Shown one piece after another: positions 1-8,935 of a stretch of DNA of 64,000 bases. A program made the translations under genes and the position numbers. Position 1 is the stretch's first letter, and each line of letters opens with the position of its first letter. The stretch is from Affinundibacterium baiyunense. GTDB taxonomy: Bacteria > Pseudomonadota > Gammaproteobacteria > Burkholderiales > Burkholderiaceae_D. Below the pieces are notes generated by a model, which did no database searches, was not told the origin of the DNA, and worked only from the letters and a program-made list of their open reading frames with translations. The stretch is from assembly GCF_018139645.1 (NCBI RefSeq), contig NZ_JAGSPM010000006.1, forward strand, positions 236,852-300,851. Direction: 5' to 3'.

Positions 1-3000
1 ACAGTCGAACGTGAAATCGTAAATCGCATCGAGAAATCTTTGCAGAGTATTTCTGGCGTGCGCCAATTGAATGCCTCTGCGAATGAGGGCAGTGCTTACT
101 TCACTTTAATCTTTAACTTCGATCGTAATATGATTGAAGCATCGGATGATGTGAGAAATGCGATTGCTTCGGTGCGTTATAAGTTACCAACCGAAATGCG
201 TGAACCGATTATTGAGCGACGTGATCCTAATGATCAGCCGATTATGCAATTGGCGCTGTCGTCCAAGACCAAATCACATGCAGAAATATCGCGTCTCGCT
301 GAAGATGATTTATCCGATCGTTTTCGTGCTGTAGATGGCGTCGCTGTCGTTACCGTCAACGGTGCCTTGAAGCGTGAATTAAGTGTGCTATTGCGCGCGC
401 AAAAACTGCGCGAGTTTAATGTATCGGTATCCGAAGTGGTCAACGCATTGCGTACACAAAATTCCACCGCGCCTGTCGGTAAAGTGCGTGGAACGATGGA
501 TGAAAAAAGTATTCGTCTAGTTGGTCGCTTAGAGTCTCCAGCAGAGTTCGAGCAAATCGTGGTGAAGCGTCGTGGTACGGAAGTCATACGCTTGGCGCAA
601 GTAGCGACGATTCAAGATGGATTTGCCGAGATTAGCGGCTTTAGCGTGCGTAACGGTAATCCCAACGTCGGTATTATGGTGATGAAGTCACGTGATGCGA
701 GTACGGTTTCTGTCGCTAACAAGATTCGTGAACAAGTCGCGGAAATTAATAAGACTTTGCCTGAGGGTACCAAGTTAGAAATCACTCAAGATGGTGGTAA
801 GAACGCGCAGAAAAATTTGAACAATGTGATTGAGGCATTAATTTTCGGTGCAGTACTGACGATTTTTGTGGTCTATGTGTTCTTGAACTCATGGCGTTCC
901 ACCTTGATTACCGCATTAAGTTTGCCTACCTCAGTGATTGCTGCTTTTATCGCTGTTTGGTTGTGTGGTTTCACACTCAACTTTATGACTTTGCTTGGTC
1001 TATCACTGGCGATCGGTGTGCTGATCGATGATGCGATTGTGGTTCGTGAAAACATTGTGCGTCACATGGAAAATGGCTCTGATCGTCGTACTGCCGCACT
1101 GAATGGTACGGCGGAGATTGGTTTAGCGGTTGCCGCGACCACTTTCTCGATCATGGCGGTGTTTATCCCTGTAGCTTTCATGCCTGGTGTTTCTGGCGAA
1201 TGGTTCCGTCCGTTTGCTTTGACGGTGACTTCGTCGGTGATGGTGAGCTTGTTCATCTCATTTACTTTAGATCCGATGTTGTCCGCCTATTGGGGTGATC
1301 CAGTGGATCACCACTTACAACCTAAGACGGGCTTGAGCAAAACTTTAGAGCGATTCAATCACTGGTTTGATAGTAAGGCCGAAGCGTATGGTAGTGTCAT
1401 TGCTTGGGCTTTGCATCATCGTCGTTGGATGGGCTTCATCGCCTTGGTGAGTTTTGTCTTGGCACTGGTGTTGCACGGTATGTTTGGTGGTACGAGTTTC
1501 TTACCCGCTTCTGATAGTGGCACGGTGATGATCAGTGTGCGTACGCCATCGAGTTCTAGTCTGGAATATTCACGTTTAAAAGTAGAAAAAGCGGCAGAAC
1601 TCGCGCGTACTTTGCCTGAGACAGTTGCCACTAATAGTAGCGTGAACATCACCGGTGGTCGGGTCTATGTCGATATCGGCAAGAGCACCGAGCGTAAGCG
1701 ATCAGCTGCAGAAGTGGCTGTGAGTTTGCGCGCAGCGGTCAGTACTTTAGTCGGTGCTGAATACGTGGTGCAAGACGATTTGAATAATGGTGGTGGCAAA
1801 CCAGTGCAAATTCGTTTCTCAGGTGAAGATTCACGTAAGTTAATGGAGATCACCAGCGAGTTTATGGATAAATTACGTAAAGTTCCTGGTGCGGTAGATG
1901 TTGGTTTGTCGCAGCAAGATCCAAAAGATGAGTTGCAGATTGAGTTGAATCGCGGTTTAGCAAACTCTTTGGGAATCTCAGCAAATGATGCAGCACAAGC
2001 TTTGCGCGTATCTTTTGCTGGTGTCGAAGTTGGTGATTGGGTTGATCCAACTGGTGAAACACGTGATGTCTCGGTGCGCTTGCATCCAGAGGATAGAGTG
2101 AGTGCCGACAATATCGAAACCTTACCGATCGCAGTAGCAGGCACAGATAAGATGGTGCCGTTGGAACAAATCGCGACGATTACAATGGGTAAAGGGCCTG
2201 CACGTATTGAACATGCAGACGGTAAACGTATGATCGCTGTTTCTGCCAACGTACAAGGTCGTTCGCCAGGTGAAGTGACATCGGATGCGCTGAAAATTGC
2301 TAAGGCGATTAATTTCCCAGCGGGATATGGCATCGAGTTAGCGGGTTCAGCAAAGAATCAGAATGAATTATTTACAGAGATGACGATTGCGCTGGTGATG
2401 GGTATCGGCTTGATGTATTTAATTTTAGTGATGCAATTCGGTTCTTTCACAGCGCCGGGCGCGGTGATGTTGTCTTTGCCGCTGAGCTTAATTGGTGTGG
2501 TGCTGGCTTTGTTAATGACCAAAGGCACGCTAAACCTGATGAGCTTTATCGGTATCATCATGTTGATGGGCTTGGTTGCGAAGAATGCGATTCTATTGCT
2601 CGATTGCGCGCGTAAGCGTGAGTCGGAAGGATATGATCGTGAGGATGCCTTGATCTATGCTGGTCGTATGCGTTTGCGTCCAATTTTGATGACGACTTTT
2701 GCCTTGATCGCTGGTATGTTGCCGGTGGCAATCGGTGTAGGTGAGGGTGGTGAATTTTATCGTCCGTTAGCGATTGCGATTATCGGTGGAACGATTACTT
2801 CGACTTTGTTAACCCTGTTGGTCGTGCCAACTTTTTACGACAGTATCGAAATTGCGCGTGATCGTATGGTGGCAAAATTCCGTGGCCGTGCTAATCGTTG
2901 GAATGCGTTTTTCGCTTTCATCGTCACTTTCATCGAAGCGATTTTAACTTTGATTTTTGTGCGCTTAATTTTCCGCTTATTCATGAAATTGGTGAACGTG

Positions 3001-3033
3001 ATAGTTGGAAGAAGACCACAAATCTCCACCTAA
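1..3033 (+). CDS. RND-family efflux pump inner-membrane permease (HAE-1 type), 5' partial
   Basis: The reading frame is open from the first base of the window, so the N-terminus lies outside. The product is a proton-driven resistance-nodulation-division permease that exports hydrophobic or amphiphilic compounds through a tripartite complex. It shows the two large periplasmic loops separated by the central membrane block. The proton-relay pair is visible in TM4 (GVLIDDAIVVREN) and the partner lysine in the later block (GLVAKNAILLLD). About 60 residues follow the last canonical helix (which ends near TLLVVPTFYD), including two more hydrophobic stretches, longer than the usual short cytoplasmic tail. 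Substrate cannot be told. The membrane-fusion partner would be expected upstream, outside the window. A strong terminator follows at 3113-3150. Confidence 0.93.
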   Translation, partial: TVEREIVNRIEKSLQSISGVRQLNASANEGSAYFTLIFNFDRNMIEASDDVRNAIASVRYKLPTEMREPIIERRDPNDQPIMQLALSSKTKSHAEISRLAEDDLSDRFRAVDGVAVVTVNGALKRELSVLLRAQKLREFNVSVSEVVNALRTQNSTAPVGKVRGTMDEKSIRLVGRLESPAEFEQIVVKRRGTEVIRLAQVATIQDGFAEISGFSVRNGNPNVGIMVMKSRDASTVSVANKIREQVAEINKTLPEGTKLEITQDGGKNAQKNLNNVIEALIFGAVLTIFVVYVFLNSWRSTLITALSLPTSVIAAFIAVWLCGFTLNFMTLLGLSLAIGVLIDDAIVVRENIVRHMENGSDRRTAALNGTAEIGLAVAATTFSIMAVFIPVAFMPGVSGEWFRPFALTVTSSVMVSLFISFTLDPMLSAYWGDPVDHHLQPKTGLSKTLERFNHWFDSKAEAYGSVIAWALHHRRWMGFIALVSFVLALVLHGMFGGTSFLPASDSGTVMISVRTPSSSSLEYSRLKVEKAAELARTLPETVATNSSVNITGGRVYVDIGKSTERKRSAAEVAVSLRAAVSTLVGAEYVVQDDLNNGGGKPVQIRFSGEDSRKLMEITSEFMDKLRKVPGAVDVGLSQQDPKDELQIELNRGLANSLGISANDAAQALRVSFAGVEVGDWVDPTGETRDVSVRLHPEDRVSADNIETLPIAVAGTDKMVPLEQIATITMGKGPARIEHADGKRMIAVSANVQGRSPGEVTSDALKIAKAINFPAGYGIELAGSAKNQNELFTEMTIALVMGIGLMYLILVMQFGSFTAPGAVMLSLPLSLIGVVLALLMTKGTLNLMSFIGIIMLMGLVAKNAILLLDCARKRESEGYDREDALIYAGRMRLRPILMTTFALIAGMLPVAIGVGEGGEFYRPLAIAIIGGTITSTLLTLLVVPTFYDSIEIARDRMVAKFRGRANRWNAFFAFIVTFIEAILTLIFVRLIFRLFMKLVNVIVGRRPQIST

Positions 3034-3112
3034 TCTAGCCACTCAATTTAGCTAAATTTGCAGTGAAATAAGTTTAGATAAGTTTAGAATAGCTGGAATC
3101 TAAAGTAATACA

Positions 3113-3150
3113 AACCACGGCCTCGTCAGAGGTCGTGGTTTTATGTTTTT
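3113..3150 (+). terminator. Intrinsic terminator after the RND pump gene
   Basis: An 11-bp stem pairs 3114-3124 with 3129-3139 (one G-T pair) around the loop GTCA, followed by a T-rich run. It lies 80 bases after the RND stop codon and before the next start. Confidence 0.85.
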
Positions 3151-3177
3151 TGATATCTGTTTTTGTGAGTACCTAAT

Positions 3178-4758
3178 ATGAGTTCAACTCCTGCAGTTCC
3201 TGCCACTGGCGCCGAGCCAGTTACGCCAAAAATGCCTAGGCAAATTCCCTTCATCATTGCGAATGAGGGCTGTGAGCGTTTTAGTTTTTATGGCATGCGC
3301 AATATTTTGACGATGTTCTTGATGACCAGCTTGCTGCTGTCGATTCCAGAAGAGTTACGCAAAGGTGAAGCTAAAGATATTTTCCATACGTTTGTGATTG
3401 GTGTGTATTTCTTTCCTTTATTGGGTGGTTGGTTAGCGGATCGCGTATTCGGCAAATACAACACAATTTTGTGGTTGAGTTTGGTGTACTGTGCGGGCCA
3501 CGCTTGCCTAGCTTTATTTGAGCATAATAAAAACGGTTTCTATACAGGTTTGTTTTTAATTGCACTTGGTTCTGGTGGGATTAAACCTTTGGTCGCTTCG
3601 TTTATTGGCGATCAATTTGATCAAACAAATCGTTCACTGGCACAGAAAGTGTTCGATGGATTTTATTGGATCATTAATTTTGGTTCGTTCTTCGCGTCTT
3701 TGTTGATGCCATTATTTTTGAAACAGTTTGGTGCTAGCGTTGCCTTTGGCATTCCCGGTATTTTGATGTTTATTGCTACTTTTGTATTTTGGCTGGGAAG
3801 AAAACAATATGTACGCGTCGAACCTGTCAGTAACGATCCACATGCTTTCTTGGTAGTGATCCGTAATGCGATTTTGTCGCAAGGACAAACACGCACGCAA
3901 AGCCGTCCTGGTCTGTGGTTGACCCTGATCGGTTTTACCTTGGCGCTAGTCGTGTTTGGCTTTATCAAACAGATTGGTCTTGTTTCAGTTTTATGTTCGG
4001 CCTTAGTGTTAGTGATGGGTTTTGGTGGCGTTGGAGCATGGATGCAATTAGATCGCGTGCGCGGTCAACATCCTGACGAAGCGATCGATGGCGTGCGCAA
4101 TGTGTTGCGCCTGCTAGTGTTATTCGCTTTGATTACGCCATTTTGGTCCTTGTTTGATCAGAAGGCGTCGACGTGGGTATTGCAAGCCGATCATATGACG
4201 AAACCAGAATGGTTCCAATCTTCGATGATGCAGGCATTGAATCCCTTGCTAGTGATGATCTTGATTCCTTTTAATAACTTTGTTTTATACCCATTACTGA
4301 ATCAAGCGGGCGTCAAGGTTACGGCTTTACGTCGCATGGGCGCAGGCATCGCTTTTACTGGCTTAGCATGGATCGTCGTTGGCGCTTTGCAGTTGGCGAT
4401 TGATGGTGGTGATCCGATTACTATCGTGTGGCAAATTATTCCGTATGCCTTAATGACATTTGGTGAAGTGTTGGTCTCTGCAACTGGTTTAGAGTTTGCT
4501 TATAGTCAGGCACCTTTATCGATGAAAGGTGTGATTACCAGTTTTTGGTATTTGTCGGTAACGATAGGTAATTTGTGGGTGTTGTTGGCAAATTCAAGTG
4601 TGAAGGGCGAAACCGTGACCAATTACATTGAGTCTTTAGGGCTCAGTGTTACCGCCTTCCAAATGTTCTTCTTTGCTGGATTCTGTCTATTTGCCGCGTT
4701 CTTGTTCGCGATGTATGCGCGCAATTATCGTATGCTAGATAATTATCGCAAGGCATAA
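3178..4758 (+). CDS. POT/PTR2-family proton-dependent oligopeptide transporter
   Basis: A 526-residue major-facilitator protein of the proton-dependent oligopeptide transporter family, which imports di- and tripeptides across the inner membrane. The N-terminal signature NEGCERFSFYGMR carries the E-x-x-E-R-F motif used for proton coupling, and the loop with GGWLADRVFGKYNT plus the GSGGIKPLVASFIGDQFD segment match the family. The protein is strongly hydrophobic, with about 14 predicted helices. The gene is isolated: a terminator precedes it and a bidirectional one follows. Peptide import would fit the pyroglutamyl-peptide pathway encoded near 33-37 kb, but that link is only an inference. Confidence 0.92.
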   Translation: MSSTPAVPATGAEPVTPKMPRQIPFIIANEGCERFSFYGMRNILTMFLMTSLLLSIPEELRKGEAKDIFHTFVIGVYFFPLLGGWLADRVFGKYNTILWLSLVYCAGHACLALFEHNKNGFYTGLFLIALGSGGIKPLVASFIGDQFDQTNRSLAQKVFDGFYWIINFGSFFASLLMPLFLKQFGASVAFGIPGILMFIATFVFWLGRKQYVRVEPVSNDPHAFLVVIRNAILSQGQTRTQSRPGLWLTLIGFTLALVVFGFIKQIGLVSVLCSALVLVMGFGGVGAWMQLDRVRGQHPDEAIDGVRNVLRLLVLFALITPFWSLFDQKASTWVLQADHMTKPEWFQSSMMQALNPLLVMILIPFNNFVLYPLLNQAGVKVTALRRMGAGIAFTGLAWIVVGALQLAIDGGDPITIVWQIIPYALMTFGEVLVSATGLEFAYSQAPLSMKGVITSFWYLSVTIGNLWVLLANSSVKGETVTNYIESLGLSVTAFQMFFFAGFCLFAAFLFAMYARNYRMLDNYRKA

Positions 4759-4780
4759 CAGACGCTAAAATTTGACGATA

Positions 4781-4830
4781 AAAAAGCCGCAAACTCTATT
4801 GAAATATCATGAAGAGTTTGCGGCTTTTTT
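4781..4830. terminator. Bidirectional intrinsic terminator between convergent genes
   Basis: A perfect 12-bp stem (4786-4797 with 4813-4824) is flanked by an A-run on the left and a T-run on the right. It can therefore end both the peptide transporter (+) and the phosphatase gene (-), which converge here. Confidence 0.9.
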
Positions 4831-4874
4831 TGTGCTGCTAGCATTGGCGATACACTACGCCATTTTTTAGGCGT

Positions 4875-6584
4875 CTATTTGAGCGTTTCGGTTAACACGC
4901 GTCCTTCAGAACCCGATGGTAGGCGTATTCTTAATAAGTGCGACAACGTTGGTGCGATATCCATGACCTCGGCATATTGACTATATGCTCCTGCCTTGAA
5001 CCAAGGCTTACCCATAAAAATTAGTGGCACATTGGTATCATAGGTATATGGCGTGCCATGTGAAGTGCCTGAATTCGTTGACCCAAAGTACCAATAAGGT
5101 TTCACCACCACCATCAAGTCACCTGACAACTGCTTGTGCCAAGCTCTTTGTACTAAACGACTGATGCGGTCATTTGGTACTTGCCCGTGTTCAAATTGGG
5201 TGCGGGTGTAAGTCGATGCGACACCCTGATAATCGAGAATGAATCGCGCTGCTGTATTTTCTAATTCGGTTCGCGTAATGCCTTTCGACTCGACTTTGCG
5301 GTAATCAAAAAAGAAGTAAGGCGCGGACCATTTGCGAATGAGTTTTTCAACACCGAATTTTTCGAACAAGTGTTGACTTAATGCCGCCGACATTTTGTTG
5401 CCATCAAGTCGATTTGCATCGCGTTTAATGCTTTGCGAAAATTCCGGCACATTGGCGAAACCATGATCCGCAGTTAACACGACGAGGGTATTGTCTAAGC
5501 CAACTTTTTTATCGACGTTATTCAAAAATTTTGCCAACAAACGATCTAAACGTTGTAAATGATCGTGCGACATTTTGCTCTCTGGTCCCCAAGTGTGATT
5601 CACATAATCATGGCTAGATAGGCTGACACCTAATATATCCGTTGCACCGGTTGGATTATTTCCCAACTTTTCTCCATCGATGGCTGCATTTGCGAAATCC
5701 AAAGTGAGTTCATCGACATACGGGCCAGTGAATAACTTTTCATAGTATTCGGCATCGGGTTTTCCTGAGGCGCTATCGTAGGTATAGGGAAGGCGTTTGC
5801 TGCTGCTAGTATTGGCTGGTGCCACTAAATCATCATGTGCATCATCGTGGTAGGCATGTTCTGGTAAAACGCTGGTCCATTGCTTACCGTAAAAACGATC
5901 TTGCGGTTTGCTCGCATGAAATGCCGTATGCCAAGCAGGATGTTGATTCATGTAATACGTGCTACTAGCAAACGCGCCAGTTTTTTTCATCAGCATATAG
6001 GCAGTGCCAGTTTTACCCGCTAATAAAATCGCACCACGATCTTTCCCAGATACGGTCAACACTTTAGAACGATTGCCGGTGGCATAACGCAATTCATCAC
6101 CAACTGTGCTTACCTTCAAATTCGCTGGCGAGGTGCCATCGCTGGATTTGGTTTCTGTGCCGATGTATGTATGTTGTCTATCTTCGGTGCAGTACACCGA
6201 AGTAGATGTATTTGGATCGAACCAATTGTTTCCGATAATCCCATGTTGATAAGGGTAGGCACCAGTCAATACCGCGCTATGACCAACCGCAGTCACCGTA
6301 ATGCCGTGGGCTTGATGCGCATTGCCGAACCATGCGCCTTGTTCCAATAATCGTTTAAATCCACCTTCGCCAAACTGGTGGCGATAGCGTTGTACTTGCT
6401 CGTTGGGTAAGCCATCAACGACCAACACCAAGATTAATTTTGGCGCTTTAGCGATCTGTGGACCTTGGCTAAGATTTGCAGCAAGGGCAGTGTAGCAATG
6501 ACTACTGAGTGCGAATGTCGCGAAACCAGCTAATAAACTGCGACGTAATTTTGAAGGAGTGTTTTTGGAATTGAATTTCAGCAT
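4875..6584 (-). CDS. Secreted PafA-like alkaline phosphatase / type I phosphodiesterase-fold enzyme
   Basis: A 569-residue exported metallo-phosphatase. The N-terminus has basic residues, a hydrophobic core and a probable cleavage after ALA near residue 36. The two-zinc core is visible: D57 (VLVVDGLP), the nucleophile T98 in VTAVGH, and the later metal ligands in SSHDYVNH, LTADHGF and SHGTPYTYD. The motif SGKDRGAIL (K181 and R183) is the phosphate-binding pair typical of PafA-type monoesterases rather than nucleotide pyrophosphatases. It likely releases phosphate from organic monoesters in the periplasm. It stands alone, ends at a shared terminator, and has a perfect 11-bp inverted repeat about 100 bases upstream. 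No clear Pho box was seen. Confidence 0.88.
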   Translation of the reverse strand: MLKFNSKNTPSKLRRSLLAGFATFALSSHCYTALAANLSQGPQIAKAPKLILVLVVDGLPNEQVQRYRHQFGEGGFKRLLEQGAWFGNAHQAHGITVTAVGHSAVLTGAYPYQHGIIGNNWFDPNTSTSVYCTEDRQHTYIGTETKSSDGTSPANLKVSTVGDELRYATGNRSKVLTVSGKDRGAILLAGKTGTAYMLMKKTGAFASSTYYMNQHPAWHTAFHASKPQDRFYGKQWTSVLPEHAYHDDAHDDLVAPANTSSSKRLPYTYDSASGKPDAEYYEKLFTGPYVDELTLDFANAAIDGEKLGNNPTGATDILGVSLSSHDYVNHTWGPESKMSHDHLQRLDRLLAKFLNNVDKKVGLDNTLVVLTADHGFANVPEFSQSIKRDANRLDGNKMSAALSQHLFEKFGVEKLIRKWSAPYFFFDYRKVESKGITRTELENTAARFILDYQGVASTYTRTQFEHGQVPNDRISRLVQRAWHKQLSGDLMVVVKPYWYFGSTNSGTSHGTPYTYDTNVPLIFMGKPWFKAGAYSQYAEVMDIAPTLSHLLRIRLPSGSEGRVLTETLK

Positions 6585-6685
6585 AGCGAAAAATCGAAGG
6601 AAGCAAAAGAGCGTTAAGGATAACGCATGTTGATGATTCCTTCGAGTAACTTCGCGAAAAATGATGGTAGTTTTGTCTGGCGTTC

Positions 6686-6716
6686 GCTTAAGTATGGCTG
6701 CATGGCATACTTAAGC
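6686..6716. repeat. Perfect 11-bp inverted repeat upstream of the phosphatase gene
   Basis: GCTTAAGTATG at 6686-6696 is the exact reverse complement of 6706-6716, with a 9-base loop. Neither side has a T-run, so it is not a normal intrinsic terminator. It lies in the 270-base gap between the crotonase-family gene and the phosphatase gene and could be an operator or an mRNA hairpin. Confidence 0.6.
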
Positions 6717-6854
6717 TTGCACTGGTTTGAATAGGCGAGAATGGCATTCAAGCACTAATAACAGTGGAAACCACCAATTGTGGCTAGCGTGATCATGTCG
6801 ATGAATTGGCTGATCGACGCTTTAGTCTGAAACTGCCACAAAATTTGAGTTGAT

Positions 6855-7628
6855 TTAATTGAATTGCTTAAAATCGGGTTTACGTTTTTGGAAAAACGCC
6901 ATCATTGCTTCGCGTGCTTCCGGTTGTGACAGCATCGCGCCGAAATGCGCATTTTCCTCGTTCATCTTGTCGCGTATCGCTTGTGGCTGATTGGCTTTCA
7001 TTAAGCTCTTGGTCAGACGTATAGACTTCGCTGGCAAGGCAGCGATTTTCGCAGCTTGCTTTTCTGCGTATGGCAATAATTCTTCGAGCGGCAAGACTTT
7101 ATTGACCAAGCCCATCTCATGTGCTTGTTGTGCGCTGAACGCTTCGCCTAATAACAGCATTTCTGCAGCACGTTGATAGCCAGCGATTTGCGGTAAGACC
7201 ATGCTAGATGCGAATTCTGGGCACAAACCTAATTGCGTGAACGGCATAGAAAATTTTGCATTGTCGGCCGCGTACACCAACTCACAATGCATCAATAAGG
7301 TGGTACCAATGCCAACCGCGCCACCTGAGACTGCAGCGATCACCGGTTTCTGCGCATCATTTAAGGCGTGCATGAATTGATACACGGGTGGCATTTCTGC
7401 TGATGCTAAGCTACTGGCGTGTTTCATGAAGTCTTCCAGATCATTTCCCGCAGTGAAAATTTCTGGCTTGCCCGTAATCAAAATCACGCTGACGTTTTTG
7501 TCGTCATTCGCTGCGTTGATCGCATTTGCCATCGCTTCATACATACCAAACGTGATCGCGTTTTTCTTTTCTGGACGATTGAAATTGATCGTCAAAATGC
7601 CGTCATTGATGCTGGTCAGAATTTCCAT
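6855..7628 (-). CDS. Enoyl-CoA hydratase/isomerase family protein (ECI-like)
   Basis: A 257-residue crotonase-fold protein acting on enoyl-CoA esters in fatty-acid breakdown. The oxyanion-hole segments TAGNDLEDF and AVSGGAVGIGTTLL are clear. The sequence MPFTQLGLCPEFASS resembles the delta3,delta2-enoyl-CoA isomerase group, in which the single glutamate of the PE pair is the acid/base. Isomerase activity is thus at least as likely as hydratase. The length is normal for a stand-alone crotonase. The start is supported by an AAGAGA sequence upstream. It begins 13 bases after the alpha/beta hydrolase stop, so the two are probably co-transcribed, downstream of the main fad operon. Confidence 0.88.
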   Translation of the reverse strand: MEILTSINDGILTINFNRPEKKNAITFGMYEAMANAINAANDDKNVSVILITGKPEIFTAGNDLEDFMKHASSLASAEMPPVYQFMHALNDAQKPVIAAVSGGAVGIGTTLLMHCELVYAADNAKFSMPFTQLGLCPEFASSMVLPQIAGYQRAAEMLLLGEAFSAQQAHEMGLVNKVLPLEELLPYAEKQAAKIAALPAKSIRLTKSLMKANQPQAIRDKMNEENAHFGAMLSQPEAREAMMAFFQKRKPDFKQFN

Positions 7629-7641
7629 GATGTCTCTTGAT

Positions 7642-8541
7642 TTAGTTAGGTTGTGCGGAGGGATGCTGTTTGTTTTGTTGGATCAGCCATTGTAAAGCTT
7701 GTTGCCACAAGCTGTGTCGAAACTCCGCTCTAAAAAAACCGAAGTGTCCAACGCGTTCTGCCTGTACGTCTTGCGGTTGTATGTAGCACCGTTCGACCTG
7801 CGCGCGACTGAAATAATCGTGCAAGCCATCGATGTTTTTACGCCCCATCATTTCATCATCTGTAAAGCTCATGCTTAGAATCGGCGCGGTAAATTGCTCA
7901 TGATAGGTGCGCATGGCTTTACCATTTTCATCAACAAAGTAACGTGGATCTTTGCACCAACGCGACCATTGATAAATCACACCCTTAGGAAGATTGCCGA
8001 CTTTGCGCAATTTCTTACCCGGAAAATAGCCACAGATGCTGGTGTAAAGCGGCACTAGGAAATACCACAGCAACCATACCGTACGTTTGGTCGGCGGCGC
8101 ATTATGACGCCAATAACCGGTGCCTGAGCCGACAGTTAGTAAGCCATCGATTAAATGATTATCAGGCAGCAAGCCAACGAGTTGGCCACCGAGCGAATGA
8201 CCAATCACCAAAAACGGAAGCTCAGGATGCCACGCCTTCGCTGCATGCAAAGCCGAGTTATAGTCGAGCTCAGCCCAATCGCTAATATCCGCTTCAAAGC
8301 CACGTAAAGACTTGCTAAAGCGCGCATCCAATGACTCGCCCATGCCACGATAGTCGAAGCTCAACACAGCAAATCCATGCTCGCACAAGAATTTCGCAAA
8401 AGGCGCATAAAACTGCTGCTTCACTCCCATCGCCGCAGGAATCAACACCACCGCACGCGCCGCACCGGCTGGCGAATACTTGCGTCCAACCAGCTCGGTG
8501 CCATCTTTCGCAATCAAGGTCGTCGTTTCAATCGTGCTCAT
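7642..8541 (-). CDS. Alpha/beta hydrolase family protein
   Basis: A 299-residue serine hydrolase with the nucleophile-elbow motif GHSLGG (Ser116) and an oxyanion region at VVLIPAAMGV. A late histidine (ERVGHFGFF) can complete the triad. The frame is open 50 codons further upstream, but that part crosses a hairpin and a repeat and does not look like protein; the ATG at 8541 has a good Shine-Dalgarno (GGAG, 7 bases before) and starts at MSTIETTTL. The substrate is unknown; an ester or lipid is plausible given the neighbouring enoyl-CoA enzyme, 13 bases downstream. A terminator-like hairpin ends only about 10 bases before the start codon, which may affect expression. Confidence 0.85.
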   Translation of the reverse strand: MSTIETTTLIAKDGTELVGRKYSPAGAARAVVLIPAAMGVKQQFYAPFAKFLCEHGFAVLSFDYRGMGESLDARFSKSLRGFEADISDWAELDYNSALHAAKAWHPELPFLVIGHSLGGQLVGLLPDNHLIDGLLTVGSGTGYWRHNAPPTKRTVWLLWYFLVPLYTSICGYFPGKKLRKVGNLPKGVIYQWSRWCKDPRYFVDENGKAMRTYHEQFTAPILSMSFTDDEMMGRKNIDGLHDYFSRAQVERCYIQPQDVQAERVGHFGFFRAEFRHSLWQQALQWLIQQNKQHPSAQPN

Positions 8542-8550
8542 ACAGACTCC

Positions 8551-8583
8551 GTAAAAAAACCGCACAGTTTTGATGTGCGGTTT
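8551..8583 (-). terminator. Terminator-like hairpin abutting the hydrolase ribosome-binding site
   Basis: A perfect 10-bp stem (8557-8566 with 8574-8583) is followed on the minus strand by seven T residues. It could end transcription from the fad operon about 350 bases upstream. The T-run is followed at once by the ACGGAG ribosome-binding site of the alpha/beta hydrolase gene, so it might instead work as an attenuator for that gene. Confidence 0.75.
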
Positions 8584-8631
8584 AGTTTCGTGCAAGGGAT
8601 TCGATAGTAAAGCCATGTTTCTTACAAGCTC

Positions 8632-8700
8632 GTAGGGCGGGGCAACCCCCGCTATCAAAGTCATCCAAATTTCCGGCGGCGCGGGTTTCACCCGCCCTAC
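8632..8700. repeat. REP-like inverted repeat pair (GTAGGGCGGG ... CCCGCCCTAC)
   Basis: GTAGGGCGGG followed by a short GC-rich stretch at 8632-8651 is repeated in inverted orientation at 8681-8700. The pair has the form of the dispersed GC-rich intergenic palindromes common in proteobacteria. No other copy was noticed in this window. Confidence 0.65.
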
Positions 8701-8737
8701 AAAATTTAGCTCGCCCGATAAACTCGTAACAACCGGC

Positions 8738-8925
8738 TAAATTCAATTATAGGGATGCCGCAGTAGGCGCGAATGCTCGCAATATTGAAATATTGCGAGC
8801 ATTCGCAACAACCTGCGGCGTCCCAAAACAACGTTCAGTAAATTCAATTATGGGGATGCAGGGCTAGGCGCAAAGCACAGCAATATTTGAATATTGCGAG
8901 CATTTGCAACAACGCCGTGCGCCCC
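8738..8925. repeat. Tandem pair of about 88-bp hairpin elements downstream of fadA
   Basis: Two diverged copies (8738-8825 and 8839-8925) begin with TAAATTCAATTAT and end with GCGYCCC-type sequence. Copy 1 contains an 18-bp perfect palindrome, 8769-8786 with 8789-8806, around two central bases, plus an outer stem of GGGATGCCGCAG with CTGCGGCGTCCC. Copy 2 keeps the architecture but has several mismatches in one arm. The second copy ends 10 bases from the thiolase stop codon. Together with the REP-like pair and the hairpin, these elements account for the 394-base gap 8542-8935. Confidence 0.75.
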
Positions 8926-8935
8926 AGAATTGGAT

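Noticed and set aside
1665..2333. Minus-strand open frame of 222 codons inside the RND gene
   Set aside because: It is antisense to a clear membrane-transport gene, has no family resemblance and no ribosome-binding site.
8542..8691. Upstream extension of the alpha/beta hydrolase frame (50 codons)
   Set aside because: It crosses a terminator-like hairpin and a repeat; the ATG at 8541 has a good ribosome-binding site.
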